Positions 10,500 through 20,093 of a stretch of 64,000 bases of DNA are shown here, piece by piece; position 1 is the stretch's first letter, and each line of letters begins with the position of its first letter. The position numbers and the translations under genes were made by a program. Source of the DNA: Methylomonas sp. EFPC3 (GTDB taxonomy: Bacteria > Pseudomonadota > Gammaproteobacteria > Methylococcales > Methylomonadaceae); NCBI RefSeq assembly GCF_029643245.1, contig NZ_CP116398.1:558001-622000 (forward strand), written 5' to 3'. A model generated the notes under the pieces. It saw only the letters and a list, made by a program, of their open reading frames with translations. It made no database searches and had not been told where the DNA came from.

Positions 10500-11702
10500 A
10501 TGGACACTTTAAGCTTTCAGCAACAACAAAAAGCCGAGCGTTTGACCGACGCTTTTCGGCTATTCAACGAACTTTCCGCGAATTTGACCCATTCTTACCA
10601 GGGGCTGGAAGAGCAGATCGCCCAGTTGAACCGGGAGTTGGCCGCCGCCCGCAACGAGCGGCTGCATACCTTGGTCGAGAAAGAGAAGTTGGCTAGCCGC
10701 TTGCAGCAAATTCTGGCGGCATTGCCGGCCGCGGTGGTCGTGTTGAACGCCCAGGGCATGGTGATCGACTGCAACAATCATGCAATCGATTTTCTCGGTG
10801 AACCGGTGATAGGCCAATTCTGGTCCGAGGTGGTCGGCAGAAGTTTGCAGCCGGTGTTCGAATCGCCGCACGAGCGGCAATTGCGCGACGGCCGCAAAGT
10901 CAATATCACTCACAACGTGCTGGGGAACCACGCCGAGCAAGTCATCCTATTGTCCGACGTCAGCGAAATCCGCTCGTTGCAGGAGACCTTGGTTCAGCAG
11001 AAGCATCTCAGTGCGATGGGGGAAATGGTGGCCGGTCTGGCGCATCAGGTCCGTACCCCGTTGGCGACCGCGATCTTGTATGCCTCGCAAATGAGTCGGC
11101 CTGAAATCGCCGAGGACAAACGTCGGCAATTTTCGGCAAAGATCCTGGAACGTTTGCACTATCTGGAGCGGCAGGTCAACGACATGTTGATTTTCGCCAA
11201 ACAGGGGCGGATGGCGATGCAGGGTTTCTCGTTAACCACGTTGTTGGCGCATTTGAGCGAAGCGGGCGATGGCTATGCCGGCCAATTGGAGATCGCTAAC
11301 ATGGCCGGCGACCTGGAGTTGTTGGGAAATCAGGATGCCTTGCGCGGCGCGCTGTTGAATTTGATCAACAACGCTGCGGAGGCGGGCGCTCAAAAAATCC
11401 GGCTGCGGGCGATGGCCGGTGTCGGCGGCATCGACATCAGTGTCAGCGATGACGGCCCCGGTATTCCTCCCGACCAGCGGGCCAAATTATTCGAGCCTTT
11501 TTTTACCACCAAATCCAACGGCACCGGCCTGGGCCTGGCGGTCGTGGATAGTGTTGCCAGGGCCCACGGCGGAAGCGTGTGTTGCCGTTCCGAGCCTGGA
11601 AACGGCACCTGTTTTACGTTGACCTTGCCGTGTCACAACCACTATGCGTTAAGCCTTTCAGCGGGCGCCAATAATATGGAGATCAACCATGAAGCAGTAT
11701 GA
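10500..11702 (+). CDS. flrB: Flagellar sensor histidine kinase FlrB/FleS
   Basis: A 400-residue cytoplasmic histidine kinase without membrane segments. It has an N-terminal coiled coil (about residues 30-70), a PAS-like domain (LPAAVVVLNAQGMVIDCNN), the phospho-acceptor histidine in GLAHQVRTPLATA near residue 186, then the N box NLINNAAEAG, the DDGPGIP loop and the GTGLGLAV loop of the ATPase domain. This architecture and its place directly before an NtrC-type regulator and fliE identify it as FlrB/FleS, which phosphorylates FlrC/FleR to switch on middle flagellar genes. It overlaps flrC by 14 bases. GGCGGA precedes the ATG. Confidence 0.93.
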   Translation: MDTLSFQQQQKAERLTDAFRLFNELSANLTHSYQGLEEQIAQLNRELAAARNERLHTLVEKEKLASRLQQILAALPAAVVVLNAQGMVIDCNNHAIDFLGEPVIGQFWSEVVGRSLQPVFESPHERQLRDGRKVNITHNVLGNHAEQVILLSDVSEIRSLQETLVQQKHLSAMGEMVAGLAHQVRTPLATAILYASQMSRPEIAEDKRRQFSAKILERLHYLERQVNDMLIFAKQGRMAMQGFSLTTLLAHLSEAGDGYAGQLEIANMAGDLELLGNQDALRGALLNLINNAAEAGAQKIRLRAMAGVGGIDISVSDDGPGIPPDQRAKLFEPFFTTKSNGTGLGLAVVDSVARAHGGSVCCRSEPGNGTCFTLTLPCHNHYALSLSAGANNMEINHEAV

Positions 11703-13071
11703 TGTTCTGGTCGTAGAAGACGACGTCGCGCTCTGCGAAGCCTTGTGCGACACTCTGGAAATAGAAGGTTACCGCGTGGTTTCCGCCAAAAACGGCACTG
11801 AAGCGCTCAGCCAATTGGCTAAACATGCCGTGCGTTTGGTGGTTAGCGACGTGCAGATGCCGGTCATGGACGGTATTCAGTTGCTGCAGAATATTCAGCA
11901 AAAATTCGCTGAAACCCCGGTCTTGTTGATGACGGCTTATGGCACCATCCCTAAAGCGGTCGAAGCCATGCAAGCCGGTGCGGCCGATTATTTGATCAAA
12001 CCGTTCGAGGCCACGACCTTGGTCGACAAGGTTGCCGCCTTGGTTGCGCCGATGCCGCAAGTGCCGATCGAGCGTGTGGTCGCCGACGATGCGATGAAAA
12101 AGCTGTACGCGCTGGCCGGCAAGGTGGCGAAAACCAATGTGACCATGCTGTTGGAAGGCGAGAGTGGTGTCGGTAAAGAGGTTTTGGCGCGCTACATCCA
12201 TAAGAATTCCCACTACCATGCCGGGCCTTTCGACGCGATCAACTGTGCGGCGATTCCGGAAAACATGCTGGAAGCAATGCTGTTCGGCTACGAGAAGGGG
12301 GCTTTCACCGGCGCGATCCAATCCGCGCCTGGAAAGTTCGAACAGGCGCAGGGCGGTACGCTGTTACTGGACGAGATTTCCGAAATGGACATCGCTCTGC
12401 AGGCCAAGTTATTGCGGGTGTTGCAGGAGAAAGAAGTGGAACGTCTGGGCGGCCAACGCAAGATTGCGCTGAACGTCAGAATTTTGGCGACGACCAACCG
12501 CAAATTGAAGGAATACGTGCGGGAGGGCCGGTTTCGCGAGGATTTGTATTTCCGTCTCAGCGTGTTTCCGTTGAAGATTCCCGCGCTGCGCGAACGCAGG
12601 CAAGATATCGTGCCGTTGGCGCAGCAATTGGTCCAAAAACATACCGCACCGGGGCGGCCGCTGTGTCGTTTCGATGAGGCCGCGCTGGACAAGTTATGCC
12701 GATACGCTTGGCCCGGTAACGTGCGCGAATTGGAAAACGTCGTGCAGCGTGCCTTGATTTTGCAAAATAACGGTGTCATCGGCGCCGATGAGCTAATTTT
12801 GGATGACGAGGCCGCAGTTTTGCCGGCCCAGCCTGCCGCCGGGCAAACTATTGCCATAGAATCCTGGCCCTACGATGCGGCTATCGATATCAACGAAGCC
12901 GGCAGTCTGAACGATGGCGTGCGCTCCGCCGAAGAAAAGATTATTTTGCAAATGTTGCGGGATGTCAGCGGCAGCCGGAAGGCCACGGCGGCCAAGCTGG
13001 GTATCAGTCCGCGCACCTTACGCTACAAAATTGCGCGAATGAAAGAAGCCGGGGTGGCAGTGCCTGGTTAG
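11689..13071 (+). CDS. flrC: Sigma-54-dependent flagellar response regulator FlrC/FleR
   Basis: A 460-residue NtrC-type activator. The receiver domain (residues 1-120) has the acidic pair EDD, the phosphorylation site Asp54 in VSDVQMP and the conserved Lys of LIKPFE. The AAA+ domain has the Walker A GESGVGKE, the sigma-54 contact loop GAFTGA, and Walker B GGTLLLDEIS. The C-terminal Fis-type helix-turn-helix is ATAAKLGISPRTLRYKI. With its kinase FlrB it should drive sigma-54 transcription of basal-body and hook genes, including the fliE operon starting 58 bases downstream, where a matching promoter is seen. Confidence 0.94.
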   Translation: MKQYDVLVVEDDVALCEALCDTLEIEGYRVVSAKNGTEALSQLAKHAVRLVVSDVQMPVMDGIQLLQNIQQKFAETPVLLMTAYGTIPKAVEAMQAGAADYLIKPFEATTLVDKVAALVAPMPQVPIERVVADDAMKKLYALAGKVAKTNVTMLLEGESGVGKEVLARYIHKNSHYHAGPFDAINCAAIPENMLEAMLFGYEKGAFTGAIQSAPGKFEQAQGGTLLLDEISEMDIALQAKLLRVLQEKEVERLGGQRKIALNVRILATTNRKLKEYVREGRFREDLYFRLSVFPLKIPALRERRQDIVPLAQQLVQKHTAPGRPLCRFDEAALDKLCRYAWPGNVRELENVVQRALILQNNGVIGADELILDDEAAVLPAQPAAGQTIAIESWPYDAAIDINEAGSLNDGVRSAEEKIILQMLRDVSGSRKATAAKLGISPRTLRYKIARMKEAGVAVPG

Positions 13072-13077
13072 TCATGT

Positions 13078-13093
13078 TGGCCTGAAAAATGCT
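13078..13093 (+). promoter_or_regulatory. Sigma-54 (-24/-12) promoter candidate for fliE
   Basis: TGGCCTG-AAAA-ATGCT: GG at 13079-13080 and GC at 13091-13092 are separated by exactly ten bases, as in the sigma-54 consensus, with three mismatches in less conserved positions. It starts just after the flrC stop and about 50 bases before fliE, right where an FlrC-dependent promoter is expected. Confidence 0.6.
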
Positions 13094-13129
13094 TGCCAAC
13101 CGGTAGGCAACTTATAAAGAGTCAATATC

Positions 13130-13441
13130 ATGTCAGACATCAACGTCAACCAAGTCCTGGCCCAAATGCGGGCCATGTCTATCGAGGCCGGCGGCAAAGC
13201 GCAACCGGCCGATACCAGCGGCGATTTCGCCGCGATGTTGAAACAATCCATCGATTCGGTAAGCCAGACCCAGCAGACCGCCAATAATTTGGCGAAGTCG
13301 TTCGAAATGGGCCAGAGCGATGTCAGCTTGGCCGAGGTGATGATTGCATCCCAAAAAGCCAGCGTCTCATTTCAAGCCATGTTGCAAGTCCGCAATAAGC
13401 TGGTCGACGCTTATAAAGACGTCATGGGCATGTCGATTTAG
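13130..13441 (+). CDS. fliE: Flagellar hook-basal body protein FliE
   Basis: A 103-residue rod/MS-ring junction protein. The C-terminal block SDVSLAEVMIASQKASVSFQ and QVRNKLVDAYKDVMGM is diagnostic for FliE; the N-terminal half is variable. It has no signal peptide, as expected, because FliE leaves through the flagellar export apparatus. It is the first gene of the fliE-F-G-H-I-J-K run and follows the sigma-54 promoter candidate. The stop is 17 bases before fliF. Confidence 0.96.
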   Translation: MSDINVNQVLAQMRAMSIEAGGKAQPADTSGDFAAMLKQSIDSVSQTQQTANNLAKSFEMGQSDVSLAEVMIASQKASVSFQAMLQVRNKLVDAYKDVMGMSI

Positions 13442-13458
13442 GTTAACGGAAGTCGGCC

Positions 13459-15201
13459 ATGAGCGAGTTGGACAGAAATCTACCGATGGATTCGCGGTCT
13501 CAAGAGGCCGCCGAGACCAGTAAGATGCAACAGGCGCTGACCGGCCTGAGCAAGTTGCCGGTATCGCGCCAAGTCGGTTTGATGCTGGGATTGGCTCTGA
13601 GCGTGGCCATCGGCGTTGCGGTGGTGCTGTGGTCGCAAGCGCCGGCTTACGATTTGCTGTTCGCCAGCGTTGCGGAAAAGGACTCGGCGGAAATACTCGA
13701 TACGCTGACGAAGATGGGCGTCGACTACAAAGTCGAGACCGGTTCCGGAGCCATCATGGTGCCGGCCGACAAAGTCAGGGAAATGAAATTGAAACTCGCG
13801 GCGCAAGGCCTGCCGCGCAGCGCCAGCCTGGGTTACGAGCTGCTGGACAAGGACAACGGTTTCGGCGCCAGCAAAAGCGTCGAACAAATGCGCTTTCAAC
13901 GCGCCTTGGAAGGCGAGATTGCCCTGACCATTCAAACCATTCAAAACGTCAAGGCCGCTAAAGTGTTATTGGCAATCCCGGTGCAATCGGTGTTTGTCCG
14001 CGAGCGGAAAAAACCCAGCGCATCGGTGGTCGTGGAACTTTACCAAGGCCGGACGCTGGAAAAAGAACAGATCGAATCAATCATCCATTTGGTCGCGTCC
14101 AGCGTGCCGCTGATGGAAGCCAGTCAAGTCACGGTGGTGGATCAGAAGGGTCGCCTGCTGAACAGCAAAGAGGCCGGGGAAGATATCACGCTGTCCGGCA
14201 AGCAATTCGAGTACAAGAAAAATATCGAAGAACACTTGCGCGAACGCATCGAAAACATCCTGACGCCTTTGGTGGGCGGAGACGGCATGCGCGCGCAAAT
14301 CTCGGCCGACGTGGATTTTACCGTCACCGAAAAAACCCAGGAAATGTTCAACCCCGATCTGCCGGCCTTGCGCAGCGAACAAACTCAGGAAGAAACCAAT
14401 TCTTCGTCTAAAGTTCAAGGTGTGCCCGGCGCGCTTTCCAACCAGCCGCCGCCGACCGGCGTGGCTCCGGAGGTGGCGAGCGGCCAGGAAAAAACCGCAG
14501 CCGGCGAATCCGGTGCGGCCAGCAAGTCGGCTACACGGAATTACGAGCTGGATAAAACCATTACCCATACCCGTTTGGCGACCGGTGCGCTACGCCGGCT
14601 GTCGGTCGCGGTGGTGGTCGACGACAAAAAATTGGTACAAACCGACGGCAAGGTCACGCAACAACCCTATTCGCAGGAAGATTTGAATCAGCTCCGCGAT
14701 TTGGTCAAGCAGGCGGTGGGCTACGACAACAGCCGCGGCGACCAAGTCACCGTGACGAACGTGGCCTTTAAATTGCCGGACGCATTGGAAGAACTGCCTT
14801 CGGAGCCGATTTGGGATCAGCCGTGGTTCGCCAGCGCGATGAAACAATTGGGGGCGGTGTTGGTGGTGTTACTGTTGATCATGGGCGTGCTGCGGCCGGT
14901 ATTCAAAGGTTTGATCACCAAGGAAGAACAGTTGCTGGCCTTGGAAGAGGCGCGGGCGATTGCCGAAGCGACCGGTGGCGTGGTGCGCTTTGATGAAGAA
15001 GGGCGGCCGGTAGCGGTTCCGGTGGAAGTCGATCGGGAAACCGGCGAAATTCACGCCTTGCCGAGTGCGATGGAAGATTTGCTGCTGCTGGAAGCGCCGC
15101 AAAGCTACGAAAAACGTCTGGAGTATGTACAAAAAATGATCGACGAAGACCCGAAACTGGTCGCGCAGGTCATCAAAACCTGGTTGAAAGACGATGGCTG
15201 A
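13459..15201 (+). CDS. fliF: Flagellar MS-ring protein FliF
   Basis: A 580-residue inner-membrane protein that forms the MS ring, the base for rod, export gate and rotor. The first membrane helix is near residues 35-55 (VGLMLGLALSVAIGVAVVLW) and the second near 452-472 (LGAVLVVLLLIMGVL); the large periplasmic part between them contains VKAAKVLLAIP and a low-complexity Ser/Gly/Pro segment. The C-terminal cytoplasmic tail (about 110 residues) ends in the FliG-binding segment LVAQVIKTWLKDDG. Length is normal. It overlaps fliG by eight bases. Confidence 0.97.
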   Translation: MSELDRNLPMDSRSQEAAETSKMQQALTGLSKLPVSRQVGLMLGLALSVAIGVAVVLWSQAPAYDLLFASVAEKDSAEILDTLTKMGVDYKVETGSGAIMVPADKVREMKLKLAAQGLPRSASLGYELLDKDNGFGASKSVEQMRFQRALEGEIALTIQTIQNVKAAKVLLAIPVQSVFVRERKKPSASVVVELYQGRTLEKEQIESIIHLVASSVPLMEASQVTVVDQKGRLLNSKEAGEDITLSGKQFEYKKNIEEHLRERIENILTPLVGGDGMRAQISADVDFTVTEKTQEMFNPDLPALRSEQTQEETNSSSKVQGVPGALSNQPPPTGVAPEVASGQEKTAAGESGAASKSATRNYELDKTITHTRLATGALRRLSVAVVVDDKKLVQTDGKVTQQPYSQEDLNQLRDLVKQAVGYDNSRGDQVTVTNVAFKLPDALEELPSEPIWDQPWFASAMKQLGAVLVVLLLIMGVLRPVFKGLITKEEQLLALEEARAIAEATGGVVRFDEEGRPVAVPVEVDRETGEIHALPSAMEDLLLLEAPQSYEKRLEYVQKMIDEDPKLVAQVIKTWLKDDG

Positions 15202-16204
15202 GGACGACAGATATAGCAAGGCGCAACGCGCTTCGTTGCTGCTACTGGCAGTCGGCCAGGACCGGGCGGCGGCGGTATTGCGCCACATGGGGCCGAAGGA
15301 AGTGCAGCTGGTCGGCTCGACCATGGCGCAACTGGGTTCTATTACCTCCGGCGTGATCGATCAAGTGCTGGAAGAATTCATTATCGAAATCAAGAACGAA
15401 ACCGGTTTGGGCTTGGACTCGGACGAGTACATTCGCAATATGCTGACCAATGCTTTGGGCGCGGACAAGGCCGGCAGTATCATCGATCGTATCCTGCTCG
15501 GCGCCAACAGCAAGGGTATCGAGCAGTTGAAGTGGATGGACACCCGGGCGATCGCCGATTTGATCCGGCTGGAGCATCCGCAGATCATTTCCATCATTCT
15601 GTCCTTATTGGACCCCGACCAGGCCGCCGACGTGTTGACGCTGCTGCCGGAGAACATGCGGTCCGACCTGCTGATGCGGATCGCCACGCTGGAAGGCGTG
15701 CAGCCGGCCGCCTTGCGCGAGTTGGACGATATCATGGAAAAACAATTGACCGGCAGCGACGGCGTCAAGTCATCGCAAATCGGCGGTATCGACGCTGCGG
15801 CCAATATCCTCAACTTCATCGAAAGCGCTATCAGCGATCCGATGATGCAGAACATCAACGAAGTCAATGCCGACTTGGGGCAACGCATCCAAGACAAGAT
15901 GTTCGTGTTCGGCGATCTGATCAACGTCGACGACCGCGGTATACAAACCTTGTTGCGCGAAGTATCCACCGATCAACTGTTGTTGGCCTTGCGCGGTGTC
16001 GACGCCGCACTGCGCGACAAAGTTTTCGCCAACATGTCGCGGCGCGCGGCGGAAATGTTGCGCGACGATTTGGAAGCGGCGCCGCCGGCTCGGCTCAGCG
16101 AAGTCGAAGCCGCCCAAAAAGATATTTTGGCTATCGCCAAACGTCTGTCGGATGCCGGCGAATTGAGTCTGGGCGGCGGTGGCGGCGGTGATGAATTCGT
16201 CTAA
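15194..16204 (+). CDS. fliG: Flagellar motor switch protein FliG
   Basis: A 336-residue rotor protein that sits on FliF and meets the stator. The N-terminal domain has ASLLLLAVGQDRAAAVLRHM. The middle domain has the conserved LEHPQIISIILSLLDPDQAA (EHPQ motif). The C-terminal domain holds the charged torque helix QTLLREVSTDQLLLALRGVD and KVFANMSRRAAEMLRDDLE. The Gly-rich tail GGGGGGDEFV is a small peculiarity. The ATG overlaps fliF, and fliH starts inside its last codons, so translation is coupled. Confidence 0.97.
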   Translation: MAEDDRYSKAQRASLLLLAVGQDRAAAVLRHMGPKEVQLVGSTMAQLGSITSGVIDQVLEEFIIEIKNETGLGLDSDEYIRNMLTNALGADKAGSIIDRILLGANSKGIEQLKWMDTRAIADLIRLEHPQIISIILSLLDPDQAADVLTLLPENMRSDLLMRIATLEGVQPAALRELDDIMEKQLTGSDGVKSSQIGGIDAAANILNFIESAISDPMMQNINEVNADLGQRIQDKMFVFGDLINVDDRGIQTLLREVSTDQLLLALRGVDAALRDKVFANMSRRAAEMLRDDLEAAPPARLSEVEAAQKDILAIAKRLSDAGELSLGGGGGGDEFV

Positions 16205-16898
16205 GACGCCGCGGTTTTCCGAAGACGAACTGCAGGCCTTGAATCCCTGGACCGGGCTGCAGGATTTTAAGGCGCCGCCTCATTCCGAACCGGTGGAACT
16301 GGAGCAGGCGACCGAAATCCTGACGGTGGAACAGATCGAGGAGATTCAGAAGCAGGCCTACGATGAAGCCTTCGAGCAAGGCCGGCAGCAAGGTTTTGCC
16401 GAGGGCAGGGCCGAAGGCCTGGAGATCGGCCGTAAGCAAGGTTATGAAGAAAGTTTGCACTTGCTGCAAAAACAGGCAGCCGAATTGGCCGGATTGCTGG
16501 ACGCCTTGAGCGAACCGTTCAAACAGCTCGACGAGGCGATAGAGCAAGAGTTGGTCAGACTGGCGATTGCGATTGCCAGCCAGCTGATCCGCCGTGAGTT
16601 GAAGTCAGAGCCGGGCGAAATCGTTGCCGTGGTCAGGGAGGCGATTAAGGTCTTGCCCTTGGCTTCGCAGAAGGTCACCGTCAATTTGCACCCGGAGGAC
16701 GCGGCTTTGGTCCGTAGCGCCTTGAAACTCGACGAAAGCATGCCGCCCTGGCGGTTGCAGGAAGATCCGTTGCTGAGTCGGGGTGGCTGTGTCGTCGAAA
16801 CCGAAGTCTCCAGGGTCGATGCCAGCGTCGAGAGCCGGATGGCGGCCGTTATTGCGAATGTGCTGGGCGGGGACCGGCGCGAGGACGCCGAGAAATGA
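16191..16898 (+). CDS. fliH: Flagellar export ATPase regulator FliH
   Basis: About 235 residues. FliH binds and restrains the export ATPase FliI and links it to the switch complex. The Gly-rich helix AYDEAFEQGRQQGFAEGRAEG (GxxxG repeats) and the C-terminal part (VRLAIAIASQLIRRELK, VVREAIKVLP, LHPEDAALVR) are typical. ATG at 16191 was taken as start; GTG at 16179 in the same frame is possible and adds four residues. Either start lies inside fliG. Its last bases overlap fliI by four. Confidence 0.92.
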   Translation: MNSSKTPRFSEDELQALNPWTGLQDFKAPPHSEPVELEQATEILTVEQIEEIQKQAYDEAFEQGRQQGFAEGRAEGLEIGRKQGYEESLHLLQKQAAELAGLLDALSEPFKQLDEAIEQELVRLAIAIASQLIRRELKSEPGEIVAVVREAIKVLPLASQKVTVNLHPEDAALVRSALKLDESMPPWRLQEDPLLSRGGCVVETEVSRVDASVESRMAAVIANVLGGDRREDAEK

Positions 16899-18241
16899 TA
16901 GTCAGCGCCGACCGTGCCGAACTGTGGTTGGCCCGGCTGCGGCCTTACCGGCAACGTCTGCATGAGCCGCTGGAAATGGTGGTCGAGGGTAAATTGTCGC
17001 GCATGGTGGGTTTGACGCTGGAGGCCGAGGGTTGCCGTGCGGCGATAGGTTCGTTGTGTCAAGTCGTCACCAAGTCGGGCAAAATCATCGCTGCCGAGGT
17101 GGTCGGTTTCAGCGGCGCGCATATTTACCTGATGCCGACCGGCGATACGCATGGCCTCGAGCCCGGTTGCCGGGTAATCCCAATGGGCAAAAATAGTCTG
17201 GCGCGGGTTGGTTTCGGTTTGCTGGGGCGGGTTTTGGACGGGGCCGGCAATCCGTTGGACAGCAAAGGCGCGTTGGATACCGACGCCAAGGTGTCTTTGG
17301 CCGGTACGCCGATTAATCCGTTAACCCGAAAACCGATTCGCGAAGCATTGGATGTCGGCGTCAGAGCCATCAATGCCGTTCTCAGCGTCGGCCGTGGCCA
17401 GCGTATGGGCTTGTTCGCCGGTACCGGGGTCGGTAAGAGCGTGTTGTTGGGGATGATGACCAAGTTTACCAACGCCGATGTCGTTGTGGTCGGCCTGATC
17501 GGTGAACGCGGTCGCGAGGTCAACGAATTCGTCCTGAAAATTCTGGGCGAGGAAGGCCTGCGCCGGGCTGTGGTGGTGGCGTCGCCGGCCGACGATTCGC
17601 CATTGATGCGGATGCACGGCGCGATGCTGGCCACCAGTATTGCGGAGTATTTTCGCGACCAGGGTCTGGACGTCTTACTGTTGATGGATTCCTTGACCCG
17701 CTACGCCCAGGCTTATCGGGAGATTGCCTTGGCAATCAACGAGCCGCCGGCCACCAAGGGTTATCCGCCGTCGGTATTTGCCAAATTACCGCAATTGGTG
17801 GAACGGGCCGGAAACGGTGACGTGGGCGGCGGCTCTATTACCGCCTTTTACACGGTACTGGCCGAGGGCGACGATACCAACGACCCGATATCCGATGCTG
17901 CGCGCGGCGTTCTGGACGGCCACGTGGTGTTGTCGCGTAGTCTGGCGGAATCCGGCCATTATCCGGCCATCGATATCGAAGCCTCGATCAGCCGGGTAAT
18001 GCCGGACATCGTCGAGGCAGAACATATGCAGATGGCGCGGGATTTGCGCCGTCTGTATTCCATCTATCAGCAGAACAAGGATTTGATCAGCGTCGGCGCT
18101 TACCGTTCCGGTTCCGATCCGCGGATCGATCAGGCGGTGGCGAAGAACGCGGCGATCATGGATTTTCTGCAACAAAGCATGGACGAATCGGTCGACCTCA
18201 GCCGCAGCATCAGCGAGCTGGCGCAATTGTTGGCAAGCTGA
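16895..18241 (+). CDS. fliI: Flagellum-specific export ATPase FliI
   Basis: A 448-residue ATPase related to the F1 beta subunit. The Walker A motif is GTGVGKSVLLG near residue 170, followed by GLIGERGREVNEF and the Walker B region DVLLLMDSLTRYAQAYREI. The C-terminal SVGAYRSGSDPRIDQAV is typical of flagellar and type III ATPases. It supplies energy for unfolding and export of rod, hook and filament subunits together with FliH and FliJ. It overlaps fliH by four bases and fliJ by one (TGATG). Confidence 0.97.
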   Translation: MIVSADRAELWLARLRPYRQRLHEPLEMVVEGKLSRMVGLTLEAEGCRAAIGSLCQVVTKSGKIIAAEVVGFSGAHIYLMPTGDTHGLEPGCRVIPMGKNSLARVGFGLLGRVLDGAGNPLDSKGALDTDAKVSLAGTPINPLTRKPIREALDVGVRAINAVLSVGRGQRMGLFAGTGVGKSVLLGMMTKFTNADVVVVGLIGERGREVNEFVLKILGEEGLRRAVVVASPADDSPLMRMHGAMLATSIAEYFRDQGLDVLLLMDSLTRYAQAYREIALAINEPPATKGYPPSVFAKLPQLVERAGNGDVGGGSITAFYTVLAEGDDTNDPISDAARGVLDGHVVLSRSLAESGHYPAIDIEASISRVMPDIVEAEHMQMARDLRRLYSIYQQNKDLISVGAYRSGSDPRIDQAVAKNAAIMDFLQQSMDESVDLSRSISELAQLLAS

Positions 18242-18693
18242 TGAAAAAGTCGCAGCGCTTGAATGTGGTGATCGAATTGCACGCCCGTCAGGAGCAGGAT
18301 GCGTTGGCGGCATTGGGGGGTGTTCAGCAGCGTTTGCGCGAGCAGCAAGCCCAGCTGGACAGCCTGCTAAATTACCGGGTGGAGTATTTGCACAATTTCG
18401 CCGTCCGTCAACAAAGTGGAATACCGGTCAGCCAACTCATGGAATTCAGAGCCTTTTCGGAAAAATTGGACAGTGCAATCGATAGCCAAAGGCAAGCGGT
18501 TGCGCAGCAAGAACGCGAAGTCCAGCGCGCGCGCAAGCACTGGGAGGATTCCCGGCAGCGAACCAAAAGTTTGCGAAAAGTTAGCGAGCTGGCCTTGGCG
18601 GAAGAGATAAAAAACGAACAAAAACGCGAACAGGCCGAGCAAGACGATCGGGCTGCGCGCACGGTAAACGGTAATGGCACGGGACCTGCTTAA
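18241..18693 (+). CDS. fliJ: Flagellar export protein FliJ
   Basis: A 150-residue, almost wholly alpha-helical coiled-coil protein rich in Gln, Arg and Glu (QQRLREQQAQLDSLLNYRVE, AVAQQEREVQRARKHWEDS). FliJ is the stalk-like part of the export ATPase and a chaperone escort. Sequence identity within the family is low; the call rests on length, coiled-coil pattern and position between fliI and fliK. The tail of the last 25 residues is charged and probably disordered. Confidence 0.88.
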   Translation: MKKSQRLNVVIELHARQEQDALAALGGVQQRLREQQAQLDSLLNYRVEYLHNFAVRQQSGIPVSQLMEFRAFSEKLDSAIDSQRQAVAQQEREVQRARKHWEDSRQRTKSLRKVSELALAEEIKNEQKREQAEQDDRAARTVNGNGTGPA

Positions 18694-18720
18694 CCGTAGC
18701 AAACTGACAGGAGAATGGTT

Positions 18721-20085
18721 ATGAATATACAAAGCTCGAATCCGCTGTCTTTGTTGTCCGGTTCCGACCCGACGGCCGGTCTTGGTGCTGGAATGCTGGG
18801 CGACGGCGTCAACGCGGGGCTGTTTTCCGCGACATTCCTGGAACAATTGGCCCAGTTGCAGACTAGCCTGGCGAATAGTGCGGGCGGCAGCGGCGGAGAA
18901 TTGGCGAATTTGCAGCAACTCAGCGGTATAAATGCCGAGAATTTGACCGGCCGCGACCTGCAAAAAGTTGCCGCTATGTTCGGCAATAGCGTGCCGACCG
19001 CGGCCAAACTTGACCAGGATATCGATCTGGACGATACGATGGCGGCATTAGCCGACGTGCTACAGTATTTACAGAGCCTGGACAGCGTGCCGGCAACCCC
19101 GCCTACCACTTCGGCAACAGTTGGCGCCGTTCAAGACGATCAGAATGCGGAAGAAGCAGATGCCGTTCTGGCGGCAGCGCAGGCCGCGGCGGCGCTGGCG
19201 CAGATACAGGCCAATTCTGCGAGCGCCAGCGACACCTCGGCCACCCAAGTTGCCGGAGCGAGCGATCTGTTAAGCAGTGCCGACCCGGTAGGTCAGGCAC
19301 TGGCGATAGTCGGCAACAACTCGGCCGAAACCGGTGTGAAGACCAAACTGGATGCGGCGTCAGTCTCGGCAAAAAGCGAGTCGCCGGGTCAGCCGGCCGA
19401 TGCCGGCTTGGCGAAGGCGCTGTCCGGCCAGGACCAAGCCGATCTGCGGCAAGATAGCCCGGAAGATTCCGCTAACGCTTTCGGCAACGAGGCGGATGCG
19501 ATTGCCGCAAAAAACCAAACGGGCTCGGTTGACAATGGCAAACATTTTGCAGCGATGGCGGCCGATATTGCCCAGTTGTCGAAGTCGGTCAACTCTGCCG
19601 GTCATAGTCCGGCAACGGCTGAAATATCCAAGCATTTGGCTCAGCCGGGCTGGAACGTGGAGCTTGGCGAAAAATTGCTTTGGATGCACAAACAGGATAT
19701 TCCGTCGGCCGAAATTCGGTTGAACCCCGAACACATGGGGCCTATTTCGATTAAGATCGACGTCAATCAAGACCAGACCAGTGTTTCTTTCACAACGCAG
19801 CATGCGGGAGTCAAAGAAGCGATAGAAGCAGCGTTACCGAAGCTGCGGGAAATGTTGGGCGAGCAAAAGCTGGATTTGGCGGACGTTAATGTGTCCCAGC
19901 AACATTCCGAACAAAAACAAGGCCGAGAATCCTATCAAATGGCTGGAGACCAGCGCCGGAGCGGCAATCAAGACCCTGATTTCACCGACGCCGGTGCAAA
20001 CAACACCTCCGCAACCAATATCCTTGACGAAATCGAAGCCGGGCGTGCTATCGCCAGCAACGGCTTGCTCAGTCTGTTCGCCTAG
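18721..20085 (+). CDS. fliK: Flagellar hook-length control protein FliK
   Basis: A 454-residue protein. The N-terminal 280 residues are low-complexity (Ala, Ser, Asp, Gln). The C-terminal Flg_hook domain (about 310-400) shows IPSAEIRLNPEHMGPISIKI and the block ending LREMLGEQKLDLADVNV. FliK is secreted as a ruler and switches export from hook to filament. Of two in-frame ATGs six bases apart the second (18721) has AGGAG at proper spacing; the first would have only one base between. It closes the flagellar run: a hairpin and a new promoter follow. Confidence 0.9.
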   Translation: MNIQSSNPLSLLSGSDPTAGLGAGMLGDGVNAGLFSATFLEQLAQLQTSLANSAGGSGGELANLQQLSGINAENLTGRDLQKVAAMFGNSVPTAAKLDQDIDLDDTMAALADVLQYLQSLDSVPATPPTTSATVGAVQDDQNAEEADAVLAAAQAAAALAQIQANSASASDTSATQVAGASDLLSSADPVGQALAIVGNNSAETGVKTKLDAASVSAKSESPGQPADAGLAKALSGQDQADLRQDSPEDSANAFGNEADAIAAKNQTGSVDNGKHFAAMAADIAQLSKSVNSAGHSPATAEISKHLAQPGWNVELGEKLLWMHKQDIPSAEIRLNPEHMGPISIKIDVNQDQTSVSFTTQHAGVKEAIEAALPKLREMLGEQKLDLADVNVSQQHSEQKQGRESYQMAGDQRRSGNQDPDFTDAGANNTSATNILDEIEAGRAIASNGLLSLFA

Positions 20086-20093
20086 TCCCCGGG

